From Homarus americanus (Eukaryota; Arthropoda; Malacostraca; Decapoda; Nephropidae), in NCBI RefSeq assembly GCF_018991925.1, contig NW_024737068.1:4060947-4124946 (forward strand): DNA of 64,000 bases. Direction: 5' to 3'. Shown here piece after piece: positions 32,668-43,021 of the stretch (positions within the stretch are counted from its first letter, which is position 1; every line of letters starts with the position of its first letter). Made by a program: the position numbers and the translations under genes. A model generated the notes under the pieces. The model was not told the origin of the DNA, ran no database searches, and saw nothing but the letters and a program-made list of their open reading frames with translations.

Positions 32668-33420
32668 TTATACCCGATCTTTCTAACAACCCCTTCACCC
32701 CCACTTTAAAAAAAAAAAAAAAAAAAAAAAATATGTACATTTAACTCCATGCAACCAACTATTCATTAACCCGCACAGAAATCAAATCACCTAAGAAATC
32801 CTCTTACTGCTATAAAATCCTTCTAACTACCTCTAAAAGTCCTCCCCTCCCCCCTCCTCAAAAAAAAATTAAATAAAAAAATAAAATCCTCCCCAACTCC
32901 ACCATACCCGGCACTTACTAACACTCCTCCTTCCCTCAACCCTTACCCTAAATTGACACACACACACACACACACACACCTTAACCCCCCCCAAAGCAAT
33001 CCTAATTCAGCACAAATCAACATGCATCATCACCCCCAATGATCCCCAAATACAAACTCCCCCCACAACCAATCTCCAAACACAACCCCCCCACCCAGAC
33101 AAAGCCTTACATAAATACTACAACTCTCTAGAACCAAATCAAAACATACCCAACGTCTGTGACATCCAATTCTCAATAAAATCGACCTAACTCAAGATTG
33201 ACCACCCAGCCTATATCTCATTCTCGTCTCCGTTCATAATTTGACAAAAAAGCTCAAATCTGTCTGCTGCTATTACTAAAAACTCTCCTATGATACGCTC
33301 ATCCTTCCTTACTACGAACACTGACATTTGAAGCTCAAAGATTCAAAACTCTTCCTCCAACTCACTCCGTTCCTCTTTGACATAGCTCAAAGACTTTACC
33401 TTCATCTTTCTCCAAACGAC
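32668..33420. other. low-complexity A- and C-rich sequence
   Basis: Poly-A at 32707-32731, A-runs near 32865, (CA)n at 32957-32979, and C/A-rich sequence with CCTCCCC words. No gene. Confidence 0.6.
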
Positions 33421-33757
33421 CCTACGACTAGCTACATTTCCATTTTCACCTTCCCTGTTAATTTGACCGTGTGTGCCTGTGCAATTTGAAGATGTGACTA
33501 TCGTGTGTTTTTTCTCAGCTGAGAAAAGATGCCCTGCCCCCTCCTCAAAAGTTACAGCTGATTGGCTGTTGCAAACCTGTCCGATTTTGTCCTGAAGTAA
33601 TGATGTATTTCTGAATGAGTTTATTCACAATCGTTGGGATGACCTTTTCTGACGAGAAAGATATTTAGCTAAATTATATAAAGATACATACATTCATTAT
33701 TTCAAACGTAAGCACGTAGGAAGTTTATCAGAAGTATTATACATAATTAACTGTTAA

Positions 33758-34104
33758 TTTTTTTTTCATTTATTGGGCACCTCCCTACATCCTTGTGTAA
33801 GGTGAAGGGCAGAAGCGTGTACAGCGCCAAACAGGGAAGCATGCTAAGTTCATGCTTGCTTTATGTCTCATGAGTTAAGGGCGTAGAAGCCTGAAGAGTC
33901 AATGGTTTATGTCTAAGCAAGTTATTGTCCCTGAATACGAATTTGCAACTTTCGATTTACAGCAAGTACCTACTTTGCTGCTAAGTGAACAGGGACCAAG
34001 GGGGCTAGGAAGAGTGTCCAAACAACTTCCGCCGGCCCGGGAATCGAACCCGTGGCATCTTGCTTGCGAGGCAAGAACGGTACCGCTCTACCACCAGCAC
34101 CCCC
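33758..34104 (-). mobile_element. tRNA-derived SINE
   Basis: On the minus strand a tRNA-like head (34102-34029) contains a perfect A box (TGGTAGAGCGG) and B box (GGTTCGATTCC), an anticodon stem TCTTGC/GCAAGA with loop CTCGCAA (anticodon CGC, Ala-like), and a T-arm. The acceptor stem does not pair properly. A ~270-bp unrelated body follows, ending in an A-rich tail at 33767-33758. Pol III promoter boxes plus body plus A-tail define a SINE rather than a tRNA gene. Confidence 0.8.
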
Positions 34105-34376
34105 AACTATTAAAATCTGGTAGCAAATTCACACTTTCGAAAGATGCATTTAATTATTATTTTAATATATAATTATTTTTACCCACAATAAGGCATACTA
34201 AGACAATTACGTATCAGCAATACTACATTATGCAAAAACAATATTTTAAAAGATGAGAATCACATTGAAATATTACACGACCGTTAGCAGAGGCGGGAAA
34301 AATATGAAGTTGTTCGCAGTCTAAACTCTAAAAACATCATTGAAGGAAAAGCAGCTGATCATTTAACACCTATGAG

Positions 34377-34378
<2 letters not shown>

Positions 34379-34441
<63 letters not shown>

Positions 34442-34505
34442 ATTTTTCAAATTTCAGTGCGATAATTTAAGTGAAATTAATTCATTAATTCCGACCGATT
34501 TACAA

Positions 34506-34542
<37 letters not shown>

Positions 34543-34597
34543 TCTTGATAAAATCACACGGGAAAATGGAAACAACAAGTACCTTATATTACATAGA

Positions 34598-34659
<62 letters not shown>

Positions 34660-34693
34660 TATAAAATACACAGCTGAAGGTACTACTTTGTGT

Positions 34694-34787
<94 letters not shown>
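34379..34787. repeat. cluster of (TA)n and (GT)n microsatellites
   Basis: (TA)n at 34379-34423, (GT)n at 34424-34441, (TA)n at 34509-34543, 34602-34657 and 34698-34787. The last abuts the LTR at 34788. Confidence 0.95.
34543..34586 (-). mobile_element. fragment of the Penelope-like repeat seen at 6370-6410
   Basis: TCTTGATAAAATCACACGGG followed by AAAATGGAAACAACAAGTACCTT is the reverse complement of the block at 6370-6409, again flanked by (TA)n. Confidence 0.5.
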
Positions 34788-34791
<4 letters not shown>

Positions 34792-35393
34792 ACGAGTTGG
34801 GGATTTAGAATATAGTTATACGTCTACCCAGATCCCAACAGGTAACAACAATAATAAAAACAAAGACAATCGGACTATAAAAGGGTAGACAAAGGATGCG
34901 AGTTTTCGTTGTATATAATAGAGTACCATAAATCCCTTAACAAAATATTCAGCTTATAAATTACCCTTAACCAAACTTAGCCTAAACATTAACAGTATAT
35001 ACATATTAATACAACATAAACAATCTTGAAGCAAGTGGACGTGGGGGAGTTAATACAAAATACAAGTACTTAAGTGAGGAGCTGAGATGGCTGACGAGTA
35101 AGGCTGAGTATTGTAGAAGACGGTAGGTAGTCACTGCACGTAGGTTTAGAGGATAGATGATCCTGTGGTCACTTCCCAGAGCCAAGTTCTCTCTCCTCGA
35201 ATTGGAGCTGACAAAGAAGACTTTGAGGAGGTGACGCAACAACCAGGATATGGAGAAGAGAAACCCCGGAGTGGTAACTAAGACGAGTCATACTCGTGTC
35301 TCATCCCTAGATGGCGTTGCTCGTGGTGCTGGGTAGGTAGATCAGGACAATAGATGGCGTGGTTCGTAGTACTGGGTGGAGGGGTTCGTAACA
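34788..35393 (-). mobile_element. Ty3/gypsy 3' LTR (606 bp)
   Basis: The ends are short inverted repeats: TGTTACGA at 34788 and TTCGTAACA ending at 35393, giving TG…CA on the minus strand. Directly upstream on the minus strand is a polypurine tract (GGAGGTCTTTGGAGGGGGGG, 35395-35415), the expected second-strand primer site, and upstream of that the pol fragment. This fixes it as the 3' LTR. The other side abuts a (TA)n run. Confidence 0.85.
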
Positions 35394-35439
35394 CACCCCC
35401 CCTCCAAAGACCTCCGTAGCGCGGGCGCGAAGGAGGTGA

Positions 35440-36211
35440 TCACCTGGTGCGTCTGGAGAGTAGCTGCTGCATTTCCACTGGAGCTCGGGATAAGGAGTCT
35501 GCAATCAGGTTATCGACCCCCTTTATGTGCCGGACTTGTAGATTATAGGGCTGGGTGAGGAGAGCCCAGTGGAGGATTCGCTGGTTGGAGGTCTTGTTGG
35601 TTTGGATGAACGTCAGTGGGTTATGGTCGGTGAAGACTAGGGTTGTTTGTGGGCAAGACTGGAGGTAACATTCAAACTTCTTTATTGCCAACACCAGAGC
35701 CAAGGCCTCCTTCTCTATGGTCGAGTAGTTGGTCTGATGTTTTTTCAACTTGGCGGAGTAATATGCCACAGGGTGAAGAACATCAGTGGTTGGGTCGGGT
35801 TGTAGGAGCACAGCCCCCACTCCGACACCACTAGCGTCGATTTGCAGATGGAAGGGCGAGGTGTAGTCAGGGGGGTGGACTACAGGCTTGGGGGCAAGGA
35901 AGGCTTTGAGGCGGTGGAAAGACTGGTCGCACTTCTGGTTCCAGATGTAAGGGACCGCAGAACTGGTAAGGTCTGTGAGGGGTCCGGCCACGCTGGAGAA
36001 GTTACTGCAGAACCGACGGTAGTAGCCGCACATCCCAAGGAAGCGCATGAGTTCCTTCCTCGTCCTTGGAGTGGGGAAGGACAAGATAGCTTTAACGTTT
36101 GCGTCCTTGGGTCTCACCATACCATGCCCAACGATATGTCCCAGGTAAGTCACTGAGGCCCGGCCAAAAGCAGATTTAGCCAGGTTTATGGTGAATCCAG
36201 CAGCACGTAAC
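35440..36211 (-). pseudogene. Ty3/gypsy pol fragment: end of RT plus RNase H, truncated by gap and lacking integrase
   Basis: An open minus-strand frame of about 257 codons. It starts at the assembly gap within the RT palm/thumb (FGRASVTYLGHIVG), followed by FPTPRTRKELMRFLGMCGYY and then RNase H with IDASGVGVGAVLLQ (Asp), IEKEALALVLAI (Glu), VFTDHNPL (Asp) and DNLIADSLSRAP. These are standard Ty3/gypsy motifs. The frame stops 25-30 bp before the polypurine tract, leaving no room for integrase, so the copy is an internal deletion or a variant lacking integrase at this position. Confidence 0.85.
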
Positions 36212-36311
36212 NNNNNNNNNNNNNNNNNNNNNNNNNNNNNNNNNNNNNNNNNNNNNNNNNNNNNNNNNNNNNNNNNNNNNNNNNNNNNNNNNNNNNNNNN
36301 NNNNNNNNNNN
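36212..36311. other. assembly gap (100 N)
   Basis: Exactly 100 unknown bases, the usual placeholder for a gap of unknown size. The sequences on its two sides belong to different transposons, so the join should not be read as continuous. Confidence 0.99.
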
Positions 36312-36681
36312 AGAGCGTAGTTTTTAATGTCGTGACTGATAGTACTGTGGTTGGGATAATGAACGCCATCATGTGTTGGTTAGTAATGGTAGGGATTGAA
36401 CTCTCACTGATGCTCATCCTTGTGGCCGGACTGAGTTGGTTAGGCTTGACAGTAGAGATGTGTATGAGGAGGAAGAGAGAGGGCCGCGGGACCTTGGTAC
36501 AGCTGAGAGAAGAGTTCGGAGACCTAAAGAGGGATTATCAAGCACAGGTAAACAGGTTCAAGTGGGAGTTTCAGGCACACATTCAACGGTTCAGGGAGGA
36601 AACAAGGGGTGAATGTCAGGCACACGTCCAGCAGTCAAGGAAGTGTGAGGTCCAAGTGGGAAATATAGGGGTACGTAAGTA
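36312..36681 (+). pseudogene. membrane-anchor-like ORF end of a second LTR element (env-like, tentative)
   Basis: The open + frame after the gap encodes a hydrophobic segment (about 25 residues containing LSLMLILVAGLSWLGL) followed by a basic stretch (MRRKREGRG) and a Gln/Arg/Glu-rich region likely to be helical, ending at TAG about 36681. It lies upstream of polypurine-like motifs and an LTR-like end at 37629. A C-terminal transmembrane plus short basic tail is what an env-like ORF of an errantivirus-type element would show, but no homology is recognised and the 5' part is lost in the gap. Confidence 0.3.
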
Positions 36682-36989
36682 GTTCAGAGAGGTTGATCGA
36701 GCCCTCCAGCTGAGAGACAAGACGAAGCCGACCGATTACAGTTTAGGGTGCATGGTAATGAGAAAAGGCAGGTTGTCGAGGGTGAGTTGGAGGAGTCATG
36801 AGTAGGGCAGAGGGGATTGGAGAGATGGTTAGGTCAGAGATGTGCGTTGAGTAGTGGTTGCTGTCATGAGCGGGATTGAGTTGCTGTCATGAGCGGGATT
36901 GAGAGTACGGTTGTAATGTCCAGGGCCTCACTAATATGGACTGGTACATTGTCAGAGGGTTGGTCTGCCGGCATGAGGTTCGGAGACGT

Positions 36990-37335
36990 GGACTGAGTAT
37001 TTTTTTGACACTGGTTCCTCTTAGCTCAAGGGCCAGGCAAAGGAGAGCATGTTTGAAATGGACTGAGTAGTGTTTTGACACTGGTTCCTCTTAGCTCAAG
37101 GGCCAGGCAAAGGAGAGCATGTTTGAAATGGACTGAGTAGTGTTTTGACACTGGTTCCTCTTAGTTCAAGGGCCAGGCAAAGGAGAGCATGTTTGAGATG
37201 GACTGAGTATTGTTTTGACACTGGGTTCTCTTAGTTCAAGGGCCAGGCCAAAGGAGAGCATGTTTGTTTTGGGCTGGTATTAATTTTGACATTGGTTCTC
37301 TAGTTAAGGGCCAGGCATAAGGGGAGCGTGATGTT
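36990..37335 (+). repeat. 70-bp tandem repeat, ~5 copies
   Basis: Units begin at 36990, 37060, 37130 and 37200 (GGACTGAGTAGTGTTTTGAC…GAGAGCATGTTTGAAAT), with a decayed fifth at about 37271. A separate 23-bp direct duplication (TTGCTGTCATGAGCGGGATT) lies at about 36857-36902. Untranslated region of the LTR element. Confidence 0.9.
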
Positions 37336-37454
37336 CTGGTTGGTTTTGAGTTGGGCTAGGAAGAAATGGAGTTGCTGGCTGCGAGTGGAATAGTACAGAG
37401 TTGAAGGTGGGTTCTAAGTTGTTCTCTCAGCACATGAGGGCAGTGCTGTTTTCT

Positions 37455-37627
37455 TTTAGGGGGGTCGAGTGTTAGCGGGAGAGAATAGGAGAGAAGAGAA
37501 GACCGAAATGCTGCGTTTAGCACGTTAAAGGGGTGAGATGCAGTCCTTAGAACAAATTTTTAGGGGGGTCGTATGTATGTTTTTCTCAGCACATGAGGAC
37601 AGTGCTGTCTTTTTTTAGGGGGGTCGA
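37455..37627 (+). repeat. three copies of a polypurine-tract-like motif
   Basis: TTTTAGGGGGGTCG occurs near 37455, 37558 and 37613; two copies are preceded by TCTCAGCACATGAGG-x-CAGTGCTGT. The last one directly precedes the LTR-like arm at 37629, as a functional polypurine tract would. Confidence 0.7.
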
Positions 37628-37628
37628 T

Positions 37629-38086
37629 TGTAATATTCAGAAATTTCAGAGTAATTTCAAATGCCCCGCCATTAGCGATACTGAGCGTTCAAGGTCTTCT
37701 GAGGGAAGAGAGCGCTCCCCGCCCATAGCGAGAGGTTATGGAACTAGGCGTAAGTGATATTAAATGTAATTTGCCGAATTAATAATGATGCGATTCATGA
37801 AGTTAAGGGACTATTATTGAATTTGAAATTATTATAGATCGTTTATCAGTCTGAATAATGTTACGGGTGTCCCAAGGAGTTGTTAGTTAGGCGGAAAATA
37901 TGTCACGTAGGCCTAAGCTAACGCCTTGAGAGGAGACGCGACGCTGGCTGGTCCTCAGTCACGGGGAGCATTCAAACAAACAAGATGTCCCTGCGCGTCC
38001 GTCACAGAAATAGTCACGCAGCCTAGTCACCTGTGCTGCGCTATTGCAGTATAACAAGTAAGTCTCATTCGATCTCAGACAGGGTT
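37629..38086 (+). mobile_element. LTR-like arm, + orientation
   Basis: It begins TGTAATATTCAGAAATTTCA right after a polypurine-like tract. Its 458 bp recur in inverted orientation at 38530-38987 with roughly 90% identity by eye. This fits the 3' LTR of the element whose tail lies at 36312-37628. After 38086 the two copies diverge, so the LTR's true end is uncertain. Confidence 0.6.
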
Positions 38087-38529
38087 AAATAGGGCAGTGG
38101 TAAAGTAAACTAGAGCTAACAGTGAGTTCATTTCAGGGTTTCCGTCAGAACCCACTTGAATGGAGTTGACCGGAGTTGACCGGAGTTTTACTGGACTTTA
38201 TTTTCTCACTTGACTTGGTGTTTATTAAAGATTATAAGATGGTAATGGCAGTGGAAGCGCCCCTTGAGAAAAATCCCGAACCAGCACAAGAACACTTAAA
38301 TCTACTAAACAAAATGAATTGTCCGTGACCCGTGGAAGGATAGCGTCTGTGACTGGGATGAATGAGACACACTGTAAAATTTAGACACTTATATTCCCTC
38401 CAACACTACAAACACAATCAAATAATGGTACACCAATATGCGCACCTCTTAACTTGAACTTAAAACACTACTCTGGGAAATAAAAGTTATACAGTACATG
38501 ACATAGAAATTATTAGAAGCTCAGGCAAC
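38087..38529. other. unshared centre between inverted LTR-like arms
   Basis: Each half continues its own arm with different sequence. Features include GGAGTTGACCGGAGTTGACC (about 38163-38182, a short tandem) and TATTAAAG near 38225. No ORF of note. Confidence 0.4.
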
Positions 38530-38987
38530 AACCCTGTCTGAGATCGAATGAGACTTACTTGTTATACTGCAATAGCGCAGCACAGGTGACTAGGCCACGT
38601 GACTATTTCTGTGACGGACGCGCAGGGACGTCTTGTATGTCTGACTGCTCCCCGTGACTGAGGACTAGCCAGCGTCGCGTCTCCTCTCAAGGCGTTAGCT
38701 TAGGCCTACGTAACATATTTTCCGCCTAACTAATAACTCCTTGGGACACCCCTAACATTATTCAGACTGATAAACGATCTATAATTATTTCAAATTCAAT
38801 AATAGTCCCTTAACTTCATGAATCGCATCATTATTAATTCGGTAAATTACATTTAATATCATATAGGCCTAGTTCCGCAATCTCTCGCTATGAGCAGGCA
38901 GCGCTCTCTTCCCTCAGATGACCTTGAACGCTCAGTATCGCTAATGGCGGGGCATTTGAAATTACTCTGAAATTTCTGAATATTACA
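38530..38987 (-). mobile_element. LTR-like arm, - orientation
   Basis: Read on the minus strand it starts TGTAATATTCAGAAATTTCA at 38987 and matches 37629-38086 over the same 458-bp length. It may be a solo LTR or the start of a second copy facing the first. It is 8 bp from the Helitron terminus at 38996. Confidence 0.6.
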
Positions 38988-38995
38988 TATACATA

Positions 38996-39716
38996 CTAGC
39001 GGAATCGCCGCCCTCCGGGCGGCTCTTTCTCTAGGCCACGGTAGGACGCCACTCTCCGGGAGGCTCCACATTGTCTCACTGTAGTACATTAAGGTAGACC
39101 ACATTTTTGGTTTTGCCATTAGCAGCAAGTATGTACAGATTTTTGCCAGTTCTCACTCTGGAGCATCCAACATAGAAGTGTCCATGAGAGAAGCAAGGAA
39201 ACACCAGGTTTAGGCCAACTTTAGGGACTGTCCCTGGCTTTTGTAGATGAACATGGCAAAGGTCACTCTAACCGGGAACTGAAGTCGCTTGAACTCAAAT
39301 GGCAGGTCAGTAGTGATGAGAGGTATCCTTCATATAAAAACGTCCTCTTCTTTAGCTTTTCCTGTCAATATTGTAGCTTCCAGTAAATGTGGCATCATGT
39401 TCTTCACCACCAGTCTTGTGCCATTGCAGAGGATTGGTGGTTCAAGATTTTTTAAGAGCATTATAGGAGTTCCAATCTTAAGAGTGAGGTGGTGAGGAGG
39501 CATTCCAGCGGGCTCCAAAGAATTAAGGAATTCTGCAGGGTACTGGACTGCTTGGTCCTGGTTGATTACTGTATCAACAGATTTGAATGAGGTCTCACTA
39601 CCTGGAAGCTGTCTGAGTAGTCATGTTGATTTCAGCCACTGTTTCATTCTTTGGTGCCAGAATTGCGCGTTCACGCAGCCACTTGTGATCCTTGTAGTGG
39701 TGGATAATGTTAGTGA
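38996..39716 (-). mobile_element. Helitron 3' end with hairpin and CTAG terminus
   Basis: On the minus strand the helicase ORF stops at 39078-39076. About 55 nt further a GC-rich hairpin (GCCGCCC-GGA-GGGCGGC, 39023-39007) is followed after 7 nt by CTAG (38999-38996) and then T, exactly the Helitron 3' signature (hairpin, CTRR, insertion before T). The element is 5'-truncated at about 39716. Confidence 0.85.
39076..39716 (-). pseudogene. Helitron PIF1-type helicase, C-terminal fragment
   Basis: The minus-strand frames contain QAVQYPAEFLNSLEPAGMPP, HHLTLKIGTPIMLLKNLEPP, LCNGTRLVVKNMMPHLLEAT, ILTGKAKEEDVFIRRIPLIT, PFEFKRLQFPVRVTFAMFIN-KSQGQSL and GHFYVGCSRVRTGKNLYI, ending GKTKNVVYLNVLQ-stop. 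These are the conserved C-terminal motifs of Helitron Rep-helicases, including the KxQGQ block and the S-R motif. Frameshifts occur near 39590 and between 39235 and 39330. The Rep nuclease and N-terminal helicase are absent. Confidence 0.85.
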
Positions 39717-40046
39717 GCGACCTGGGATCCAATGTGTAGTATGCGTGTTGTAGTGACCGTGTAGTACTGGTGCTGTAATGAACGTGTAGTACGGGTGTTG
39801 TAGTGAACGAATAGTAGATATAAGGCTAAAATTACCTATAATACGTGGGATGTGATACGACTTTTCAAGCTCTGCGTGGTTTAACTGGTCGGGTCGAGTT
39901 GAGTGTGTCGGATCGGGTTGGTTGGAGTTTTTTTGAGATCCCCACATGACATTTGCTATCCATGCCAAGTTTCGTCCGGGTGGCTCATTCGCTAAGCCAC
40001 GGTAGGACGCCACCCTCCGGGTGGCTCCATATTGTCTCACTGTTCA
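39717..40046 (-). mobile_element. second Helitron-derived terminal fragment
   Basis: The 73-bp block at 39974-40046 (CGTCCGGGTGGCTCATTCGC…ATATTGTCTCACTGT) is a diverged copy of 39012-39080, the 3' region of the adjacent Helitron. Further sequence to 39717 contains GTAGTGAACGTGTAGTAC-type short tandem units. A 140-codon minus ORF here is not credible as a gene. Confidence 0.5.
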
Positions 40047-40154
40047 GTCCCCAAAACTTCTTCTTCCATCAATAGTTCATTAACTGTGTATGTAAGTTCC
40101 ACTACAACGGTACAGCAAAGTATATTTTTTAGCATTAAACTTTTATTATTTTAT

Positions 40155-40448
40155 TGTCTAATCATCACTACATATAACACCACCCATCATCACTACATAT
40201 AACATCATCCATCATCACTACATATAACACCATCCATCATCACTACATATATCACCACCCATTATCACTACATATAACATCATCCATCATCACTACATAT
40301 AACATCATCCATCATCACTACATATAACGTCATCCATCATCACTACATATAACACCATCCATCACCATTACATATAAAATCATCCATCATCGCTACATAT
40401 AGCACCATCCATCATCATCACTACATATAACACCATCCATCATCACTA
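40155..40448 (+). repeat. 26-bp minisatellite
   Basis: About eleven units of CATCATCACTACATATAACA plus CCATC, with CATC/CACC variants and one unit extended by an extra CATCAT. It adjoins the Helitron-derived fragments; subterminal minisatellites are known in Helentron-type elements. Confidence 0.9.
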
Positions 40449-41360
40449 TAGATCGGTAAAGTAGTTCCGAGATTCTCATGCGGACACACAAACAAATAAA
40501 CAAACAGACAGACAGACTTCTTTGTTTTATATATATATATAGATAGATATATATAGAGAGAGAGACAGAGGCAAGTATCTTGTAGTTTCATACAAGTATC
40601 ACTCTCGGGTGTTAAAGGTCCACAGATCCTGGCAATGTATGGGTCTGTATCTTCACTGATAATTCACTAGTTATAAATTTTACGTGTGAGAGTTTGCGTT
40701 TAGTAAATAAGTCTAAGTGAATTAAAATATAAGTCCTTCACAGTTTATTTGGTTGTAATAATTGTTCAAAATTTATATTTGCGATTTTCCGATATGAAGG
40801 GAAATTAAAGTATATATAACTATATTGAATTTATTTCACACGAAAAGTAAAATAATTCAGAAATTGCACTTATGTTAAATATTTTAAATACAAAATTCAG
40901 GCGGGGGGTTATTACAAGAAACATGTTGGTTGTCAGGCCATATTGTAAACGAAGGCGAGGGTAAATCTTGTAAGACTGTGAACAGACTGGAGGGTGACGG
41001 TGTGTGTAAGGTTTTATTGAACTGTCTGGCTCAGCCCTTCCCTTCCCGTTGTGGTTTCAATTAATACGAATCTCTGTAGGGATTCATTGTAGTCTTTTTA
41101 TTGCACTCAACTTGGCCTTCGAGATGCGAATCACTGATTTTCTCTCGTCCAGCACGATACCACCCCTTTTCTGACACCCAACTGATTGTGTAGAGGAGTA
41201 CATCTTGCTGCCGTCCTTTTAGTAGGAAACGGGAAATGAGAAGATACGGATTGCCAGTGCTTTATATAGCGTAAGTGGCATGAAGTCCCCTTCCTCTGTG
41301 AGGAAAAAAATAACGTCACATCCCGAGGGAGGGCTGTGATTGGCTGAAGTGACCTCACTG
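40449..41360. other. no gene recognised
   Basis: GATCGGTAAAGTAGTTCCGAG followed by an (ACAA/ACAG)n stretch (40450-40520) looks like the end of an interspersed element. (TA)/(GATA)/(GA)n at 40530-40570. The rest is AT-rich. Confidence 0.4.
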
Positions 41361-41703
41361 TAGGGGCGGATCCAGGAATATCAAAAGGGGGGGTTCAAGA
41401 AGTTGTGTGTGGGGGAACATAGAGAGCATAGCGAGCCCACCCAGCTTTTTTTTGGGTGGGGGGGGGAGGGGGCGCTGTAACTCCCCAGAAATTTTATTAA
41501 AATCTGGCCAATATCATGGGCATTTTGAGGCCATTTTGAAGCCATGTGCACTTGATATTAGGAGATATTCTGAGGTCAATAGTAATTCATTTTTACTGTA
41601 CAAGAACGCTGAATGTAATGCTGCATTAAACAAGAAGTATTGAAATTTCTGATGAAAAGGGAGGGTCCGGACCCCAGGACACACCCCTGGATTCGCCCCA
41701 CTA
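41361..41703. mobile_element. MITE with TAGGGGCGGATCCAGG termini
   Basis: Left end TAGGGGCGGATCCAGG (41361-41376) and right end CCTGGATTCGCCCCACTA (41686-41703) are inverted repeats with two mismatches. Subterminal G runs (GGGGGGG near 41390; poly-G 41455-41474). No transposase. Superfamily not assigned. Confidence 0.7.
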
Positions 41704-42221
41704 GGAAGATGCCCAGTTTGGAGTGTGATGGACCTCGGCTACACAAGTCTCCACAATATTTCTCCCAGTTTTATATGAAAATAAGAACCTGTTTTATATG
41801 TTAGAGTGGAAGATAATATGAGGAGCTGTGAGTTGATAGACATTCACGAGGAATACTTACTGAATATATATTTCAAATGTTATGAATTGTTTCATAGTCA
41901 TAGAAGAATCAACTTTGGATGAATGGTGAGCATTTTTTTAGGAAAGTTATATACTAAAATAATACATAATAAAAGACCGAAACAGTTTGGATAGAGATGA
42001 AGATGGTGAAGGATAATTAACGATGTTGGCAGAACTGACAGAAGTTTTATTCTACTTGTAGGTGAAAGAAACGAGGCATCTATTTCAGGAAACATACTGA
42101 ACAATTGCAGAGTTATAAGGTAATTAAATAAATTTACTTGAGTGCTGTACTCAAGTAACATTTTAGGGTATTTACTTGTTAAAAATTACTCATATTTTGT
42201 AGTACTTTTAATTTACTTCAC
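41704..42221. other. no gene recognised
   Basis: AT-rich sequence between the MITE and a CR1-like element. Confidence 0.5.
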
Positions 42222-42957
42222 ATGAGAATGGAGGAAACTGCAGCGGGCCTATTGGCCCATACTAGGAAGTCTCATTTACACCCAACCCCAATCGCTCTTT
42301 TATCCATCCAACCCATGTTTGAAGCTATCCAGCGTATTCGAGTTAATGATGATGTTTGGTAACTTGTTCCACTCGTCCACTATATTTCCAAACCAATGTT
42401 TACCTATTTCGCACCTAATTCTAAATTTGTCTAATTTAAAACCATTGTTACTAGTTCGCTCTTGGTTGGATAGTTTGAGTACGTTTGTATTGTTACCTTT
42501 GTCTAGCCCTGACTTCCATTAATACACCACGATCATATCGCCCTTCATTCGTTGTCTCTCTGTACTCAAGATGCCTAATGCCCGGGATTAATCTTGTCAT
42601 TCTCCTCTGAATTCTTTCTAGGGATTCTATATCCATTTTGTAGTACGGTGACCAGAATTGAACTGCAGAATCCAATTGAGGTCTCACAAGCACAATATAT
42701 TGTTTTAGGATGACCTCGCTAGTCTTGTAACTAACACTTTGTTAGCCTTGTTTCGAGCAAATACACATTGTTTACTTGGTTTAAGATTCCTGATTATCAT
42801 TAATCCTAAATCTTTCTCACAGTCGGATTTCTCTATAACATCTTTGTTCATCTGGTATCTGGTTTCTCTGTTTACATCTCCTAGACTAAGTACTTTACAT
42901 TTGTCCACATTGAATTTCATCTGCCATTTTTCAAACCATTCAAAAAATTTGTTTAGG
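42222..42957 (-). pseudogene. CR1-like LINE (host copy), 3' half of RT and 3' end
   Basis: On the minus strand: NKFFEWFEKWQMKFNVDKCK (from 42957), EKDLGLMIIRNLKPSKQCVF, then LVRPQLDSAVQFWSPYYKMD and IESLERIQRRMTRLIPGIRH, ending at a 3' terminus CAGTTTCCTCCATTCTCATG-TGAAGT near 42222. These are standard CR1-type RT thumb motifs. It is continuous with 46560-47098 once the + element between them is removed. Confidence 0.8.
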
Positions 42958-43021
42958 TACCGACCTGACCTAGCTTGGAGAAGGACGTGCCCCTAAGTGC
43001 TCTTGTTAGTGACAATAGGAA

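Noticed and set aside
34029..34102. Functional tRNA-Ala gene
   Set aside because: The acceptor stem does not pair and a long body with an A-rich tail follows, so it is the head of a SINE.
36188..36682. Reading the ORFs on each side of the N gap as one protein
   Set aside because: The gap is an arbitrary 100 N; the left side is minus-strand gypsy pol and the right side belongs to a different + strand element.
39621..40040. 140-codon minus-strand ORF
   Set aside because: It spans a Helitron-derived fragment and a non-coding terminal repeat; no domain beyond the antisense of repeat sequence.
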